A DNA stretch of 64,000 nucleotides from Protoeuglena noctilucae (lineage: Eukaryota > Chlorophyta > Pedinophyceae > Marsupiomonadales > Marsupiomonadaceae): assembly GCA_958009085.1 (NCBI GenBank), contig OY253675.1, positions 1-64,000 of the forward strand, written 5' to 3'. The notes beneath the pieces were generated by a model. The model was given only the letters and a program-made list of their open reading frames with translations. It was not told the DNA's origin and made no database searches. The stretch's first letter is position 1, and each line of letters begins with the position of its first letter. A program made the position numbers and the translations under genes. This document shows, in pieces, positions 34,014 through 44,796 of this stretch.

Positions 34014-35150
34014 GCCGTGCGTGATGATCGGGACATCGACCAGTCGCCGCTGATGTTGGCGGTGCGGGCTCTGCGTCCGTCGGAGCGGGTCACGGACGGC
34101 GAGGTAGACCGGGAGTATGCACTGGTGGACGAGGAGGTGGCGCGGATGGTGCGGGCGGCGGTGGGGATGGGGGCGGACGTCAACCGGCGGCCGCAGAGAG
34201 CATGGCCGCTGATGACGTACTGCGCGATGCGGGGCTGCTTGGAGGCGATGAAGGCTTGCCTGGCTGCGGGGGCAGAGGTGGACGCGGCAAGATGCGATGA
34301 AGAAGGGGATTGGTTCACGGCGTTGTTGCACGCCGGGCATGGGGGTCACGAGGCGGTGGTGGAGGCGCTGCTGGAGGCGGGGGCGTCGGCCACGGTTGGA
34401 CTGGACGGCGAGGATGAGACGTTATTGACGGTGTGCCAGGGCATTCCGACGCCAAGCATCGTGCGTCGTCTGGCGGAGGCGGGGGCGGACGTCTGCGGTG
34501 GTACCTCCAGGAGGGGCTACACGGCCCTCATGGTTGCAGCACGGATGGGCAACCTGGCCGTGATGGAGGCCCTGGTGGACCTGGGGGTGGATATGACTTT
34601 CGCTAACATTTACGGACGCACCGCGATACACTTCGCGACGCGCACTGCATCAGCGGAGGAGGTGCGGTGGCTGGCGGAGCGTGGGGTGAGCGTCCAGGGC
34701 AATGGGGTCAACGACTCCCCACTCCAGTTCGCATGCCTCTTCGGCCACGTCGACGCCGTCCGCGCTCTGATCGAGCTGGGGGCGGATGTCCACTACATGG
34801 GTGGGGAGGCTGAAACGGCTCTCCACTGCGCGGTGCAAGGTAGTCAAGAGGAAGCGGCAGTAGAGATAGTGCGGCTTCTGCTGGCGGCGGGGGCGGACGC
34901 CAGGGCTGTCGGTAGGGAGGGCCAGACACCCCTGCATATGGTCATGCACGCCGCTTGCGTGGACCCGCTGGTGGACGCCGGGGCAGACCTGGAGGCACGG
35001 GACAGCAGGGGCAGGACACCGCTCCGGGTCGCTGCATCTCACTCGCCTTGCAGAGTCGAGGTGGTGGTGCAGCTGGCGGACCGCAGAATGGAGGAGCTGC
35101 GGGCGCAGCTCAGCGGCGGGCAACCCGGGCTGACGGCGCATGCAGGTTGA
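34014..35150 (+). CDS. Ankyrin-repeat protein
   Basis: An intron-free frame in register with the F-box part. About nine ankyrin repeats are visible, for instance RGYTALMVAARMGNLAVMEA, YGRTAIHFATRTASAEEVRW, ETALHCAVQGSQEEA and GQTPLHMVMHAACVDPLVDA. If translated alone, the first ATG is at 34053; the frame upstream to 34014 is open. The lack of introns, when neighbours average one per few hundred bases, is unusual and could reflect retroposition or lateral gain. The partner or substrate is unknown. Confidence 0.75.
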   Translation, partial: AVRDDRDIDQSPLMLAVRALRPSERVTDGEVDREYALVDEEVARMVRAAVGMGADVNRRPQRAWPLMTYCAMRGCLEAMKACLAAGAEVDAARCDEEGDWFTALLHAGHGGHEAVVEALLEAGASATVGLDGEDETLLTVCQGIPTPSIVRRLAEAGADVCGGTSRRGYTALMVAARMGNLAVMEALVDLGVDMTFANIYGRTAIHFATRTASAEEVRWLAERGVSVQGNGVNDSPLQFACLFGHVDAVRALIELGADVHYMGGEAETALHCAVQGSQEEAAVEIVRLLLAAGADARAVGREGQTPLHMVMHAACVDPLVDAGADLEARDSRGRTPLRVAASHSPCRVEVVVQLADRRMEELRAQLSGGQPGLTAHAG

Positions 35151-35762
35151 GGGCGTGGGGCAGGCGTGGGTCCTGAGTAGGTGATTGTCGGGTTTCTGAG
35201 ACGTGCATGGCCAGCAGCAGGAGAGGGTCTGAGTGCAACTGACTTCGCCGCTGAGTGCAGATCGCCAAAGGACCGGCGTTGGCGCAGCGCAGCCCACGGC
35301 AGTGCGGGTGATGGTGAGGTGGCGCGCATGTGCGGGAGCGTGGGGTGGCGTTTGGTTGCTCGGACCCAACATCCAGCCGTGTCGCCGCAACAGGCAGCGG
35401 TGCAATGGAGGACGGGTGGGCAGTGTGGCGACGTATGGCGCTGCGTCGATGTGAGGGTCGGTCCTTCACAGCGAGCAGCGGGCATGCGGCGGCCAGCCAG
35501 GGGGCGACAGGTGCGGCGCTTTAGGGAGGAAGGCGCGAGTGCGGGTGCATATGTGCGGGGCTGCGAGCCTGTGCCCTTGGGAGGCGCGCATTGAAACGGA
35601 GGCAAGCAGCCGGATGAGCCCACATGCGTCATTCCATCCATCCATCCATCCATCCAGTCAAGCGGCACAGCTGGCGCCCCATGGCATGTGGGCCACTGCT
35701 GCCACGATCACCGCTGCCCAGGATGTCGCTTCCACGCCCGTCCCCTCCCCCTGCTTCCCTCC
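35151..35762. other. Intergenic, convergent ankyrin/RSP9 3' ends
   Basis: About 610 bases without a recognised gene. Contains a CATC microsatellite (about six units) at 35633-35658. Confidence 0.55.
35633..35658. repeat. CATC microsatellite
   Basis: Tandem CATC, about six units. Simple sequence. Confidence 0.9.
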
Positions 35763-37552
35763 TCACAGCATGAAGATGAGGTCGTTGTTGCGCACGCCCG
35801 TCCCCACGTAGAGCCCCCCCGACTCGAGCGTCCTGGCGTCGTAGTAGAAGGCGTACCCCAGCCACACCATCGACCGCACCGTCGCGCGACCCGACAGCTC
35901 CTCGTAGCGCACCGTCCACGTGCCCCTCGGGTCCTTGGCCACCGTGGCATGCGCGGCGGGGCCGGGCAGGAAGTGGAGGTACGACTCGAGTTTCTCCGGG
36001 TGGGGCAGGCCGCGGAAGGACAGGTTGGCGACGATGTCGTTATCGGCGTTCTCCACCAGGGCGCCCACGGGCACCAGGCCGCTGGGGGAGGGGTGGGCGC
36101 GGTGGGCGTGAGGGCTGGGGACGCCAACACAGGTCTAACACAGGTCGGCAATGCAATCCCACTCCACCCATTGCCTGTGGTCGTTTCTCACCAGTCCCTC
36201 GTCACGGTCTGGCACAGGTACTTGAGCCTCTTGATCTCCTGCACCGTCTGCGCATCGCCCTCCCCCTCCGCGGCCGCCTCCTCGCCCTCCTTGGGGATCA
36301 CCTCGAGGCCATTTACGACCTGAGAGGGACGGAGGGAGAGGAATCGCATTTGACAAAAGCAGGGGCGATGGGCCACGTACCCTTAAACACGCTGCGTGGT
36401 TGGTGTGGAGGAGGCGGGGTGGTGCGACGGACCGGCAGAGAGCCCCGCAGAAAGCGTGCCACGTTTGCAAATATACACAACAGAGTATAACTACACGAGC
36501 AGCGCCGAGCACGCGACCGCACGCTGCCCCTGCACCGTCCCCGTCTCTCCCTGCCCTCGCCTGGTACACGTACGCGGGGTCCCCCGTGAACTGGGTGTTG
36601 ACCTTGGCGCACACCGCCGCCTCCTCCGCGGAGATGTCGTCCAGGTCGGCCCAGTTGACGCCGTCCTGGGTGTAGAAGTGACGCAGCTCCAGATGCACCT
36701 TGCCCTGCATGACGCATACGGGGGACGGCCGTTGAGTGACATGTGCATTGGCTGCCATCGAGCAGCGAGTGGTAGAGTAGAGTCTATGGTCGAGTGGCTA
36801 CTTTGACTCCCTCAGCTGACGCGCCCTCGCCTTGTAGAGGTAGGCGCGGTTGTACCCCTCCGCCACCACGTAGTCCTTGCCGTTCTTGGTCAGCACGCGG
36901 CCCCAGAGGTAGAGCTTCTCCAGCCCAGATTCGGCCTTCTTCAGCGGCAGCGAATAGGCGATCGCGCTCTGCGGAGGGCGCGGGGGATCGGCGGGGGAGG
37001 TCGGGGATGTGTCGAGCGCCTGTTGGGGTCGCGAGGAAGCGGGGGGAGCCAGCGGGGGGATGCAAAGATACGAGCGAGTCTTCGAGAAAGAAAACAACAT
37101 GCAGATAATCTCGCAGCGCGCGTGCGCCGCGCCGCGGGGCGGCGGGCCTCCCAGCATGCAACAGAGGATGCGCCGGACGACGCCGCGCCCAGCGGCCTCT
37201 GAGACTCGCGGAGGCATGCTATGCATACATGACCAAAGCCGCGTGAGCGCCTGCTGGAGGAAAGCATGCGCGGGCGTCTACGGAGGGGCCCAGCTGCGCT
37301 GCTCGCGAGCGTGCGGATTCGCCGCGCCCGCATGGCTCACAGTCACCCCACGATATCTCTATGACGCAAACCTTTTGCACCAAAACTCCGCAGCTGCGCA
37401 CCCAGTGGCCGCGAGCGGCCCCCGGCGGCGCGAGGCGGGGGACATGCATGTCGGGCGGACGTCTTGCCCACCTTGTGCTCCAGCGTCAGCGGCGCGCCCG
37501 ACGTGGACAGCGCGTCCACCGTAAGAAGAAAGTGTGGCTCCGTGTGCACCAT
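35763..37552 (-). CDS. RSPH9: RSP9/RSPH9, radial spoke head protein
   Basis: Five exons: 37472-37552, 36831-36968, 36561-36704, 36192-36319, 35763-36081, giving 269 residues, close to the usual 276. RSP9 is part of the radial spoke head that couples the central pair to dynein control. Conserved blocks include LEKLYLWGRVLTKNGKDYVV, FTGDPAYVYQ, and the C-terminal RSMVWLGYAFYY, LYVGTGVRNNDLIFML ending. Start ATG at 37552; introns 2 and 3 have GC donors. The intron downstream of exon 1 (about 500 bases) is the longest in the gene, and I see nothing else in it. Confidence 0.92.
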
Positions 37553-38213
37553 TCCCGCCCGCCCCCGAACCCCGCTGGCCCGCGTCGGCCCTGTGCGATG
37601 GAGTGGGCTGTCTTCGCGGATGCCTGCCGAGAATGCGCGCTCGGGACAGCAGGCGTCGCAGTATCTGCTTCGTGACAACGTGCTTCTGCAGGCTTCGGGG
37701 CGCGAGCGCGCGCGCGGGGACGGGGAGCGCGAGGCGAGGGCTCTGACATGGCATGCCAGGAAAAATCAAGGAAGAGGCCAGTTGACGCCGGGTTCGCTTG
37801 CAATTGCGCTTGCCGCGTTCGAAACATGCTGGACACTACCATGCGGAGGGAACGTCGCGCCGCACACGCTTACATAGGGCCCGGTGCACGCGCCCTAGAC
37901 TTCAGTTTCACTGCCCCTCTGCTTCCCCTTCGCTGTTGCTCCCCGTGCTCGCTTCCGCGTCGTGGGTGTCCTGGCGCCTCCGCTTCTGGTGCTGGCACCG
38001 CCGCCGCGGGAACAACGTCTCGGGATCTCCTTCCGCGATCCCCGTCGTCTCTCGCAGATCCCCCCAGAGCCTAGGCATGCACCGTCGTGCCCCTGGCATC
38101 CTGGCGATCCCAGTCCCAACCACCACCCCGCACATGGCGGCTGTCTCTAGTCCGTACATGCGTCACTTCACAGCACAGAGTTCGCTGAGGCGGGAGCGCC
38201 TGTGTCTATCTGC
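37553..38213. other. Intergenic between RSP9 5' end and NOC1 3' end
   Basis: About 660 bases. Should hold the RSP9 promoter and the NOC1 3' UTR. No other element recognised. Confidence 0.5.
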
Positions 38214-41200
38214 CTATGCGGCTGCCTTCTTGCGACCCCTCTTCTCTCCCTTCTCTCTCCGATCCTTCCCACCGCTGCCACCCTTGCGCTTGCCCCCATC
38301 CCTCCCCTCCCCCATCTGCCGCTTGCCCCCATCCCCCCCATCACCCTTCGTCCGTTTGCCCCCATCTTTCCCCTTCCCCCGCCCCTCGCCCCTCTTCCGC
38401 TTTCGCTTCTCCTCCCCCCCTCCCCCGCCCTCCCCCTCCTCTCCCTGCCCATCCACCGCACGCATGTTGGCCTCCACCTGAGAGGGAAGAGAGAGAGCGT
38501 TTACTGAGAGATGATTAGTTTGGTGACATGCGACCAGCCACAGCAGGCAATCGGCTATAGACAATAAGCGACAGCATCCAATCAGCAACACGCAATCAGT
38601 GACAGCAGGCTGTCCGCCATACAGTGACACCCCACCCATCTCTCCCACCCCATCCCCTCACCAGCTCCGCCCAGTCCTCTGCCGCAGCCAGGGCCGCAAA
38701 GGGACTCCCCTTCTTACCACCACCACCGCCACCACCACCACCACCACCACCACCACCACCGCCCACATCGCCATCGCTCCCCTCCCCATCCTCGCCGTCA
38801 CTGCCGCCACCCTCAATGCGGATCATCGACGGCATGGGCGCATCGTCATCAATATCGATATCATCAATATCGTTATCGTTATCATCGGATGCCAGGGTCC
38901 CATTGGCCCCGTCTGCTGCGGGGGGGAGGGCGATGCGGAAATTGGTTACAGCATGCGGTGGCGATTGAGGGTGGGAGTGGGTGCGTGCGCATGGGGCTCG
39001 CAGATGCAACCATGCTACTTAGAACAGCGACCACGCTATCTAACAAGCAGACAGCATAGTAAGCATCAGAGCCAACTACTGCGTACCAAAGCTGCAGCCA
39101 TGTCTCCCCCACTCACCACCGCCCCTCTTTCTCGTCGCTTTGCCCCTCTTCTCCTTCCCCCCATCCCCCCCCACCTCCACCCCCTCCGCCATCACCCACT
39201 CCCCCTCACTCCCGCTCCCGCTGTCCCCGTCATCGTTCAGACCCTCCAGCTCCCCATCCCCCTCCACATCCTCACTCCCACTCGACCACTCCTCCTGAAC
39301 AGGCAACGGGTCATGAAACGGGATGTGTGAGTGTACGGTGTGGGTGGATGTGTATTTCTCGGTATGCAGCAGCTGCAGCAACGCGGCGAAACCACGCATC
39401 AACCCACATCAGACCATTGCCACTCCTGTTCCATACAACAAACTCTCACTTCTCCCCCTCGCCCCATACCCCCACTCCCCCCCTCACCCTCTCCATCACC
39501 CACTGTCCCAAGCCCACACACCCACACCCCCACACCCCTCCCTCCCTCACCTCCTCCCCCGCCCCCATCCCCTCGTGCTCCTCCTCCCTGGCAAGGAACG
39601 CATCCTCATCTTCCGAATCGCTGCCGGCTGCCGCCCGTCTTTTAACCTCCTGAGCTGCCGCGTGCCTGGCCTTCACGCGGTCCAGGTGATAGTACCTGGG
39701 GGGTGGTGAGGGAGGTGTTGATGACCATATAATAATATCATTGATATAGCCATGCATAATTATCATGATATAAATTTTCTTAAACACAAATTAAACCATC
39801 CCGCATACTTGTGGAAGTAGGGAACCGATGACAACGCCAACTAGTATGACCAATGACCAATACCAATACCAACACCAATAACACTTCATCTCACATATAT
39901 AAAACCCCATTCCAACTCTCGCCTGTGGAAGTAGAGGTCCTCGGGCGCGACGTCCGCCTCGGCCAGCGCGGCGAACACGCGCCCCACCGCCTGGCCCTTA
40001 GAGGCATTGCCTGCCCTCGATGCGAATGGGAGGGATGCGGCGGGTGCGGATGCCTTCGATTTGGATTTGGGTTTCTTTTTTGCGATCTTGTCGAGGAAGG
40101 CGGTCAACGTGAAGTCGCGGAGGGGGTCGCCCGCGTACACCACCTGGGGGGAGGAGAGGGGGCTATGAGTGGGGTATGGGTGGGTATGAGTGCATTGCAA
40201 TAAGTGCTTTACGGTAAGCACTGCCACCTCCGTGCACTTGGCCAACAACCCCACCCATCTCTACCCCTCGCCTGTTGCCCGGCCAGCACCAGCCACACCA
40301 TGCAGACACATGAAAACCCCACTCCGCAATTCACTATCAACAACCAACTCCACCACTCCCACTCCTATGACTCGCCTGTTGCCCCGCCAGCAGCGTGCGC
40401 GCCATGGCGGCCACGGATGGGTGCGTGTGCGATGCCAGCAGGCTCAGCTCCCAGGCGCAGCTGCGGTCCGCATTCGCATACCGGGGGTCCCTCTTTCGCA
40501 TGTCATAACCACCCTTCCTCGGCCACTGCCCGCGGCGCAAGGTGACGGCGGCAGCCGCACCACCGCTACTATCCGCGCTGGCACTCACGCCCGCACCCGC
40601 ACCCCCCCTCTCTGCCGCTCCGTCACCGTTTGCAGCATCCACAGTGTCCGTGTCATCTGTGTCACTGTCATTCACTCCATCCTCCCCATCGCTGCCCTCT
40701 CCCTTCTCAGTGTCGTCGCCATTGCTCTTGTCAACGCTGATGCGCTTGTTGCTTTTTGCACCACCACCATTACCCTTACCACCACCACCCCGCTTGCTCT
40801 TGCTCTTCCCACCATCTCCATCCCCATCCTCATCATCGCTCCCCCCATCATCCACATCCCTCACATCCTCCACCCCATCGTCATCGCTCCCCCCATCATC
40901 AATATCTCTCACATCCTCCACCTCGTCATCCATCCCCGCCTGCGTGCTGCTCGCCATTCCCCACAGCGCAGGCTTAGCCCGGAACAGCTCGCTGACCAGC
41001 AGCAGCGACCCGGCCGCAAACGCGGGGGGGGATGTTGATGCGACTTGCAGAAGGCGCTTGGCAAAGGCAGCCACGCGGGGGACTGGGAGGGTGGGGGAGA
41101 GAGGTTGCTGTGAGTAAGTGAGTGAGTTAGGGGAAGAGCAGAGTGGGTAACAGAGTGGGGTTGGCAAAGGCAGCCACGCGGGGGACTGGGGGGGTGGGGG

Positions 41201-44200
41201 GGGGGGAGAGAGAGAGTGGGCGTGGGAGTGAGTGAGGGAGTGAGTGAGGGAGTGAGTGAGTGAGTGACAAGAGAGAGAGAGAGAGAGTGAGTGAGTGTGG
41301 GAGGGAGTGAGTGAGTGAGTGAGTGAGGGAGTGAGGGAGGGAGAGGGAGTGAGTGAGTGAGGGAGAAAGTGAGGGAGGGAGAGGGGAAGGGGGGGTACAG
41401 CGTGAGGTTGGCAAAGGCAGCCACGCCGTCCCTCAGTGCCCAATGATAGTCAACTAGACAATGCAATTATCAACTATCCGCCCATCTATCGCCCCATCAC
41501 CATCTCACCCGACCCGTCATCCCTCAGCGCCCTGAACACCACCTCTTCTCTACTGTCATCACCTCTATCAATCACATTCCCATGTAACATACCCATGTAA
41601 CCCATGTCTCACCCGACACGTCGTCCTTGAGCGCCTTGAACACCAGCGCCAGGAACGCCGCCACCTTCTGCGACCCCGCGAGCCCCGGGGCCAAAAGGGT
41701 GCCGTACGCCGCTCGGAAGAATCGATCGTCGACCGCCGCCCTCGCAGCCGTAACGTGGTACAGCAGCGCCAGAGCCTGCACCGCCACCCCCAGCGATGGG
41801 GCGTGCGCCATGCGGTAGAGCGCGGGGGCGTGCGTTTCGATGAGCGGCTCGATGTCGGTGGGTGGGACGAAGGGGAACGCCCGGTTGACGCCCGTGAGTA
41901 GGGCCGAGAGGAGGCGGGCGTCCAGCTCACTCGAGGACTGGGGGAAGAGGGGTGGGAGGTGGTTGTTGATAGGAGAAGTGGTGTTAATATAGGGAGTGGT
42001 GTCCAGCTCTCTCGAGGACTGGGAGGGGTGGTTGGTTGTTTGATAGGGGGAGTGGTGTCGAGCTGACGTGGTGGCGCGGGGGTGAAGTTGGAGGTGGGGG
42101 CATTGTTGCAAAGCATTTCAGCATTATAGCCATGCATTCTTTGTGCTATCGCCACCAACACTCCCACCATCACCCCCACTCACCGCCGCTGCGTCCCTCC
42201 CCTCTTCTTCCTTCAACGCTCTCTTCGCCTCTGCCCCCTTCCTCCCCTTCTTCAACGCCGCCTCCTCCTTTTGTTTTTTCCTGTCTGCCGCGTGGCCCAC
42301 CGTGCCCTCGACAAGCATCTTGAACAACGCAAAGTAACAGTCGATCAACCGGTGGGCCAGCGAGGGGCCCTGGGGGGGGGGGAGAGTGGGTGGAGTGGAG
42401 GGGTGGGAAGGTGATGGAATGGGAGGGAGTGAGGGAGGGCTGACTATCTCGATCAGACCAGTCATGTTCACATACAGAATGACAAGCACGTTGTACCACC
42501 CCCTCTCACCTCCCCCTCCTTCTCCTTCTCCCTCTCCAGCACCATCTGGCTGAGGAACACGACCGCGTAGTACCTGGCGCGGTCCTGCAGGTTGCGCCTA
42601 AACAAGAAGCGCTCCACCTCCCGCACCACGACCGCCTTCATGCGTGGGTGCTCGGTCAGCAGGCATTGCAGGAAGTAAGCAGCACGGGAAGCAACCTTGC
42701 GCACTGGGGGGTGGGAGGGGTGGGGTGGGGGGATTGGGGGTGAGCAGGGCACGGGATGATGCGGCATTGCGCTCACCGATCAGTCACTACCAATCACACA
42801 CATTACTCTCACATACATCCACAACCCCATCTCCCCTCACCCGGATCTCCCAGCTTGTTGACCACCATGGCCAGCACCCTGGCCTCCCCCTCCGGTTTGG
42901 TCGACAGCAGCTCGTATGCCGCACGCAGCGCCCTCTCCCTCACATACTCCAGGTTGTCCATCAAACAAGCATCCAGTGCGGACAGGAAGGCGTAGAAGCG
43001 GGAGCGGAGGGAGTCCTCGAATGCCCAGTAGAGACACAGGCGGTCGCCGTCCTTGCCGGGAGGGAGAAGGGCTGGGGGGGGTGGGGGTGGGGGTAGCGGT
43101 GAGGGTGGCAGTGGGGGTGGCAGTGAAGGTGGCAGTGAAGGTGGCAGTTACGGTACATGCTCAGGTGCAAGGCACAACCATCATCCCACCCAAAAGAGAG
43201 CACTGCACACGACACCCATACTACCCAGCCGTCCCCCTCAGCTCCTCAGCGCCATGACCACAGTAGTAACATTACCATACTAACATACCCATAGCACATC
43301 TCTCACATAGGTCTCTCTGCTCCAGCGTCGTCAGCCTCCGGTCCGGCAGAAGCACGGACTTGAAGAGCTCCCGCAGCGCATCAATCGACTGGCCGACCAC
43401 CGCGCGGCCGCCCTTGGACTTGGCTACCCACGAAATCAGCTCGTCCAACGCGCGAAGATTCGCGATCGCGCGCTCCTGGACCACAAGGGCCGACGCCGCG
43501 AGGCGGTCGCGGGTTGTCCCTGCCTTGCGCACCGCCACCAGCCACCGCGCGTCGGACGGGTTCGTGCGCCACATGGAACGCTCGAACGCGCGCGCCTCGT
43601 TCGTAAGCAAACGCTCGCCGCGCTCCCGCGCAGCAGCGACCGCCTCCGCGGGCGCGGGGGACCCCGGAGACGTGGACGCGGCGACGCCCGCCGCGGACTC
43701 CGCCGCGCGCGCCGCCTCGAACCAGCTCGCCGGCTCGTCGCGGGGGAGGATTGATTTCGCCTTCGGGAGGTCCGCGGGAGGCCCGGAGGTGCCTCCCTCG
43801 GCGTCCCCAGCACCGCCCGCCAGCAGGGAGCCCCCCTGCGCGCCGGGGCGCTGGCCCACGGACTCTCTCCAGCCCCGGGACCGTATGGGATCCAGAGACT
43901 TGCGATCAGACCCGTTGCCGGCGTCCTGCGGGCGCGAGAACGCGCGGGGCGGAAGGCCGTGAACAAGGGCGGCTTTAAAGAGCTCCTCTAGAGCGTCGCC
44001 GCGGTATGAAAGCGAAATGCACGTACCAAGACGAGCGCATACAGTAATAGAATCTGCGCAAGCAAGAACCGCGCGCGTCCGCGCAGTTCGCGGGTCGCAA
44101 GGCCGCCGACTGCGCCGACGCGTGATGCGGGCCCCGGCGCGGCGGTCGCCTCGCGCAGAGCGCCGCCATCGCTTCCACCGCACCTTACTCCATCTCCCGC

Positions 44201-44492
44201 CCTCGCGATCGCCACCCCGGCCTCGTCCCCTGCCTCCCCGGCCCCCAAACCCGCCCCTGCCCCTCCCCCCAACCTGCCCCCTCCCCCGCCCCTCGCCGCG
44301 CCCCGCCCCGCGCCCTCCCGACGCGCCCCTCCCGCCACGCTCCCCCTCCCCGCCTCGCTTCCGCCCCGCCCCGGGCGCGAAATCGCTGAACTCGTGCCCC
44401 GCCCCGGACGGCCCCCCCAAACCCAGCTCCCGCGTCATCCGCGCCACCTCCGCCGACAGCGCGGCGGTGTCGAGACTCTTTTCGCCTTTCAT
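38214..44492 (-). CDS. NOC1: NOC1/CEBPZ (CBF/Mak21 family), 60S ribosome assembly factor
   Basis: Twelve exons: 44184-44492, 43307-43925, 42841-43071, 42510-42703, 42184-42369, 41613-41937, 40376-41082, 39923-40143, 39551-39695, 39117-39294, 38662-38915, 38214-38477, giving 1,210 residues. The N terminus is an Arg-Gly-Gly-rich segment. Family blocks follow: DARWLVAVRKAGTTRDRLAA, YVRERALRAAYELLSTKPEG, VVNKLGDP, LLSALLTGVNRAFPFVP (CBF domain) and VYAGDPLRDFTLTAFLDK. The C-terminal third is acidic, then Lys/Arg-rich, with a poly-Gly run of 16. Noc1 works with Noc2 in nucleolar pre-60S export. Introns 7 and 8 have GC donors (40375, 39922). Intron 1 (43926-44183) is 258 bases, stop-free and in frame, so its retention would add 86 residues. 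Confidence 0.9.
39806..39940 (-). repeat. Exon-edge echo: NOC1 exon 8 donor
   Basis: The exon 8 end, TACTTCCAC in sense, is echoed about 110 bases into the intron (39806-39825). Confidence 0.65.
40267..40392 (-). repeat. Exon-edge echo: NOC1 exon 7 donor
   Basis: On the plus strand CTCGCCTGTTGCCC occurs at the true GC donor (40371) and again at 40267, both followed by a CCAGCA block. The echo keeps the GC donor. Confidence 0.8.
41060..41435 (-). repeat. Exon-edge echoes: NOC1 exon 7 acceptor, two copies
   Basis: GGCAAAGGCAGCCACGCGGG and the adjoining acceptor occur at 41060-41087, almost exactly again at 41163-41190, and partly at 41409-41428. Reading from the second copy soon reaches a stop, so its use would truncate the protein. 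Confidence 0.9.
41228..41396 (+). repeat. GTGAGTGAG simple-repeat tract
   Basis: About 170 bases of imperfect GTGA/GTGAGG units in NOC1 intron 6. In the transcript this is a CTCACTC pyrimidine tract. Confidence 0.9.
41919..42066 (-). repeat. Exon-edge echo: NOC1 exon 6 acceptor
   Basis: GTCCAGCTC, then CTCGAGGACTGGG, at the acceptor (about 41920-41942) is copied at 42001-42023, with a partial third at 42052-42066. The unit is about 80 bases. Confidence 0.85.
43079..43153. repeat. Intronic minisatellite, GGTGGCAGTGGG-type
   Basis: About five imperfect 12-base units (GGTGGCAGTGGG and GGTGGCAGTGAA) in NOC1 intron 2. The same unit type recurs at 46128-46203 and 49258-49370. Confidence 0.8.
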
Positions 44493-44796
44493 GTTTACGC
44501 AATACTACCTACGAACGCCGGGACGCGGCAACGGTGGTTTGGGGGCTTCACGCCTGCCCCCTTCTCTTTGCGACGCGTCACCAGTCGCGCGCCGCCCTTT
44601 CCGCGGCCGGGTTGCGCGCGCGGCCGCAGCTTTTCTGCACGCCCATCGTTGGCGCTTGCCGCACAGCGTTCTCGTCGCTGTGAGTGCCAGTCTCAGTCGT
44701 TTCACTTCAACGCCGGCCGGCCTCCCCAACCCTCCAACACAATCCCGCATCCCTCCCCATCTACAAGATGCGATCTGCGATCTTTTCCAGTATTCC
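44493..44796. other. Intergenic between NOC1 start and COPA stop
   Basis: About 300 bases holding the NOC1 promoter and COPA 3' end. Nothing else recognised. Confidence 0.5.

Noticed and set aside
33972-34043. 72-base intron removing the TAG between the F-box and ankyrin parts
   Set aside because: The acceptor is acceptable, but the donor (GTGCTG) does not match the GTGAG, GTGCG or GCGAG donors used elsewhere. Kept only as an alternative.
38700-38768. CCACCACCA trinucleotide tract as a non-coding microsatellite
   Set aside because: It lies within NOC1 exon 11 and encodes the poly-Gly run in frame.
41228-41396. Possible CRISPR-like or functional array of GTGAG units
   Set aside because: Units are contiguous with no spacers and imperfect; it is a simple repeat inside an intron.
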